Source: Rhodobacterales bacterium 56_14_T64
GTDB taxonomy: Bacteria > Pseudomonadota > Alphaproteobacteria > Rhodobacterales > Rhodobacteraceae
DNA length: 41,492 bases
Assembly (NCBI GenBank): GCA_002162795.1
Contig: MAAY01000097.1
Coordinates: forward strand, 1 to 41,492
Direction: 5' to 3'
Every line of letters starts with the position of its first letter. Positions within the stretch are counted from its first letter, which is position 1. The notes below the pieces were generated by a model. That model searched no databases. It was not told the origin of the DNA and saw only the letters and a program-made list of their open reading frames with translations. The position numbers were made by a program, and so were the translations under genes. Positions 39,575-41,492 of the stretch are shown piece after piece.

Positions 39575-41492
39575 TCATTTTCGTTTACGGACGACCTTGC
39601 GCTTAATCTTATCGTTCTTGCGCTTGACCTTGGACTTCTTGCGTTTGCCACTGGAGCGACCTGCCGGGCTGCGGCTGCCACCACGGGGCAGGACTTTGTC
39701 GTCAATGGTCAGCAGTTCCAGCTGCAACCCACCAGTGACGGGTGTTGCTTCGGTCAATCGAACCGTCACCCGCTGACCAATTGTGATGACAAACCCAGTG
39801 TCCGCCCCCATCAGGGTGCTGGCATCTGCGTCGAAGTGAAAGAACTCACGTCCCAGAGTGCGCACTGGCACCAGCCCGTCGGCCCCAGTTTCGTCCAACC
39901 GTACAAAGGCGCCAAAACGGGCGATGCCGTTGATCCGACCAGTGAATTCATTGCCCACCCGTTCAGACAGGAACGCGGCCAGATAGCGATCGGTGGTGTC
40001 GCGCTCTGCCATCATCGAGCGTCGTTCGGTGTCGGATATATGGGTTGCGGTTTGCTCTAGATTTTCAACCTCAGCCGGGTCGAGCCCGTCTTTGCCCCAA
40101 CCGTGTGAAGTGACCAGCGCCCGGTGCACGATCAGATCGGCATAGCGGCGGATTGGCGAGGTGAAATGTGCGTAGTTGCGAAGAGCCAGACCAAAGTGGC
40201 CGAAATTCTCGATGCCGTAATAAGCCTGCGTCATTGACCGCAGGGTCGAGATATTGATCAGTTCGGCGTCATCGGTGCCAGCGGCGGCGTTCAGTAGCGC
40301 GTTCAGGTGCCGGGTTTGCAGAACCTGTCCCTTGGCCAGCGTCAGCCCGGCAGCCGATGCGGTTTCACGCAGGGAATCCAGTTTTTCGGGCGAGGGTTCT
40401 TCGTGCACGCGAAACAGCTGTGGGGCGCGTTTGGCAATCAGTGTTTCAGCGGCGGCGACGTTGGCCAACACCATGAATTCTTCGATCAGCCGGTGCGCAT
40501 CCAGCCGGTCGCGGAAGTTGATCGACTGCACGGTGCCTTTGTCATCTAGAATGATCTTTCGCTCGGGCAGATCCAGTTCCAAGGGCTGACGGGCCTCGCG
40601 GGCTGTCTTTAACGCACCATAAGCAGCATAGAGCGGTTTGATCACATCCTCGAGCAATGGACCGGTGCGGTCATTCGGAGCACCGTCCATCGCGTCCTGG
40701 ACTTCGCCGTAATGCAGCGATGCGGCCGAGCGCATCAATGCGCGTTCAAAGTGATGCGATAGCTTGTTGCCCTCGGCATCTAGCTGCATCCGTACTGCGA
40801 TACAGGGGCGTGGCACGCCTTCGTGCAGCGAACACAGATCACCAGACAGGCGGTCGGGTAGCATTGGCACAACGCGGTCGGGGAAATAACTGGAGTTTCC
40901 GCGCTTGCGGGCCTCGCGGTCCAGCGCAGTGCCGGGGCGCACATAGGCGGCGACATCAGCAATGGCGACCCAGACGATGTGGCCGCCGGGATTTTTGGGG
41001 TCGTCATCGGCGTGGGCATAGCAGGCGTCATCGTGGTCGCGCGCATCCGACGGATCGATGGTGACCAGTGGCATGTCGAGCAAATCTGTGCGGCCCTTCA
41101 GGTCCATCGGTTTGGCCTTGTCGGCCTCTGCCACGACGGCATCCGGGAAATTGTCGGGAATACCGTGTTGGTGAATGGCGATCAGTGACACTGCCTTGGG
41201 GGCGGATGGATCACCCAGACGGTCAACAATCCGCGCCCGCGGTAGACCCATGCGGCCCTTGGGGCCAGCTTGTTCCGCCTCAACCAGCTCGCCGTCCCGG
41301 GCGCCATTGGTGGCATCATCAGCGACGATCCATTCGTTCGACCCCGATTTGTCGATCGGCACAATACGCCCCCCTTCCGAGCGCTTGCGGAAGATGCCCA
41401 GCACGCGTTTCGGATTGGACCCAATGCGGCGGACCAGCCGGGCCTCGTAGGTGTAGTCTTGATCGGGCACCAAGGTCAGGCGGGCCAGAATC
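39575..41492 (-). CDS. rnr: RNase R, exoribonuclease (5' end outside window)
   Basis: RNase R is a processive 3'-5' exoribonuclease that degrades structured RNA. The visible 638 residues, open to the right edge, contain an N-terminal OB/cold-shock region, the RNB domain with VTIDPSDARDHDDACYAHAD (the metal-binding aspartates) and SSYFPDRVVPMLPDRLSGDL, then LALRNYAHFTSPIRRYADLI. A C-terminal S1 domain (NEFTGRINGIARFGAFVRLD) is followed by a Lys/Arg-rich tail. The tail is typical and helps RNA binding and protein turnover. The missing part is the N-terminus, probably about 100 residues. Confidence 0.95.
   Translation of the reverse strand, partial: ILARLTLVPDQDYTYEARLVRRIGSNPKRVLGIFRKRSEGGRIVPIDKSGSNEWIVADDATNGARDGELVEAEQAGPKGRMGLPRARIVDRLGDPSAPKAVSLIAIHQHGIPDNFPDAVVAEADKAKPMDLKGRTDLLDMPLVTIDPSDARDHDDACYAHADDDPKNPGGHIVWVAIADVAAYVRPGTALDREARKRGNSSYFPDRVVPMLPDRLSGDLCSLHEGVPRPCIAVRMQLDAEGNKLSHHFERALMRSAASLHYGEVQDAMDGAPNDRTGPLLEDVIKPLYAAYGALKTAREARQPLELDLPERKIILDDKGTVQSINFRDRLDAHRLIEEFMVLANVAAAETLIAKRAPQLFRVHEEPSPEKLDSLRETASAAGLTLAKGQVLQTRHLNALLNAAAGTDDAELINISTLRSMTQAYYGIENFGHFGLALRNYAHFTSPIRRYADLIVHRALVTSHGWGKDGLDPAEVENLEQTATHISDTERRSMMAERDTTDRYLAAFLSERVGNEFTGRINGIARFGAFVRLDETGADGLVPVRTLGREFFHFDADASTLMGADTGFVITIGQRVTVRLTEATPVTGGLQLELLTIDDKVLPRGGSRSPAGRSSGKRKKSKVKRKNDKIKRKVVRKRK

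Noticed and set aside
1-41492. tRNA, rRNA, CRISPR arrays, insertion sequences or phage genes
   Set aside because: I looked for these by eye and saw no tRNA cloverleaf, regular spaced repeats, transposase or integrase.

Overview
This window looks like the chromosome of an alphaproteobacterium of the order Rhodobacterales (Roseobacter group). The evidence is the flaF-flbT pair beside a short flagellin, a DUF1217 flagellar protein, a separate rod-binding FlgJ without a muramidase domain, a MotE-type protein, several CtrA-like boxes (TTAA-N7-TTAA) between divergent flagellar genes, and two polyamine ABC transporters of the kind common in marine Roseobacters. The assignment rests on gene content and recalled family features; no search was run.

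Flagellar region (1-22363). The left edge holds the 5' end of fliF (minus strand). A CtrA-like box divides it from a plus-strand run: fliL, a DUF6468-like protein, a MotE-like protein, motA, a 798-aa AMIN-like/helical-repeat exported protein, a SltF-like lytic transglycosylase, flhA, fliR, flhB and a 133-aa FliJ-like candidate. After a bidirectional terminator comes a minus-strand operon read from right to left: flgB-flgC-fliE-fliQ-flgF-flgG-flgA-flgH and a second fliL-like gene. It diverges from fliI. A second minus-strand group is flgJ-flgN-fliC-flaF-flbT-DUF1217, and it diverges from fliK-flgD. Together these encode parts of the export gate and ATPase, the rod and L-ring, the stator, hook-length control and hook capping, the filament, and post-transcriptional control of the flagellin. 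motB, fliG/M/N, fliP, fliH, flgE, flgI, flgK and flgL are not in the window.

Polyamine region (22441-36170). A phosphotransferase of the choline/aminoglycoside kinase superfamily overlaps, tail to tail, a PuuB-like FAD oxidase. The oxidase ends a minus-strand operon, potF-potG-potH-[27-aa ORF]-potI-oxidase. A divergent GntR/FCD regulator and a SpuC-like aminotransferase follow on the plus strand. A repeated element, AATTTGATCA, lies in the potF/regulator gap and also between the -35 and -10 of the aminotransferase promoter, so it is a likely operator. A second, separate transporter potA-potD-potB-potC follows. Its upstream region carries a perfect CtrA-type box inside a 22-bp tandem repeat.

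Right end (36273-41492). This part holds a MltB-like murein transglycosylase, a YafY-type (WYL) regulator divergent from a GST gene with a perfect palindromic operator between them, a DUF1801 protein, and rnr (RNase R), whose start lies beyond the window.

The points most worth following up are the 27-aa ORF coupled by ATGA overlaps to both potH and potI, the CtrA box and 22-bp repeat at a polyamine-uptake gene, the putative GntR operon operator, the stem-loops in the flagellin leader next to flbT, and the uncharacterised 798-aa and 133-aa flagellar-locus proteins.
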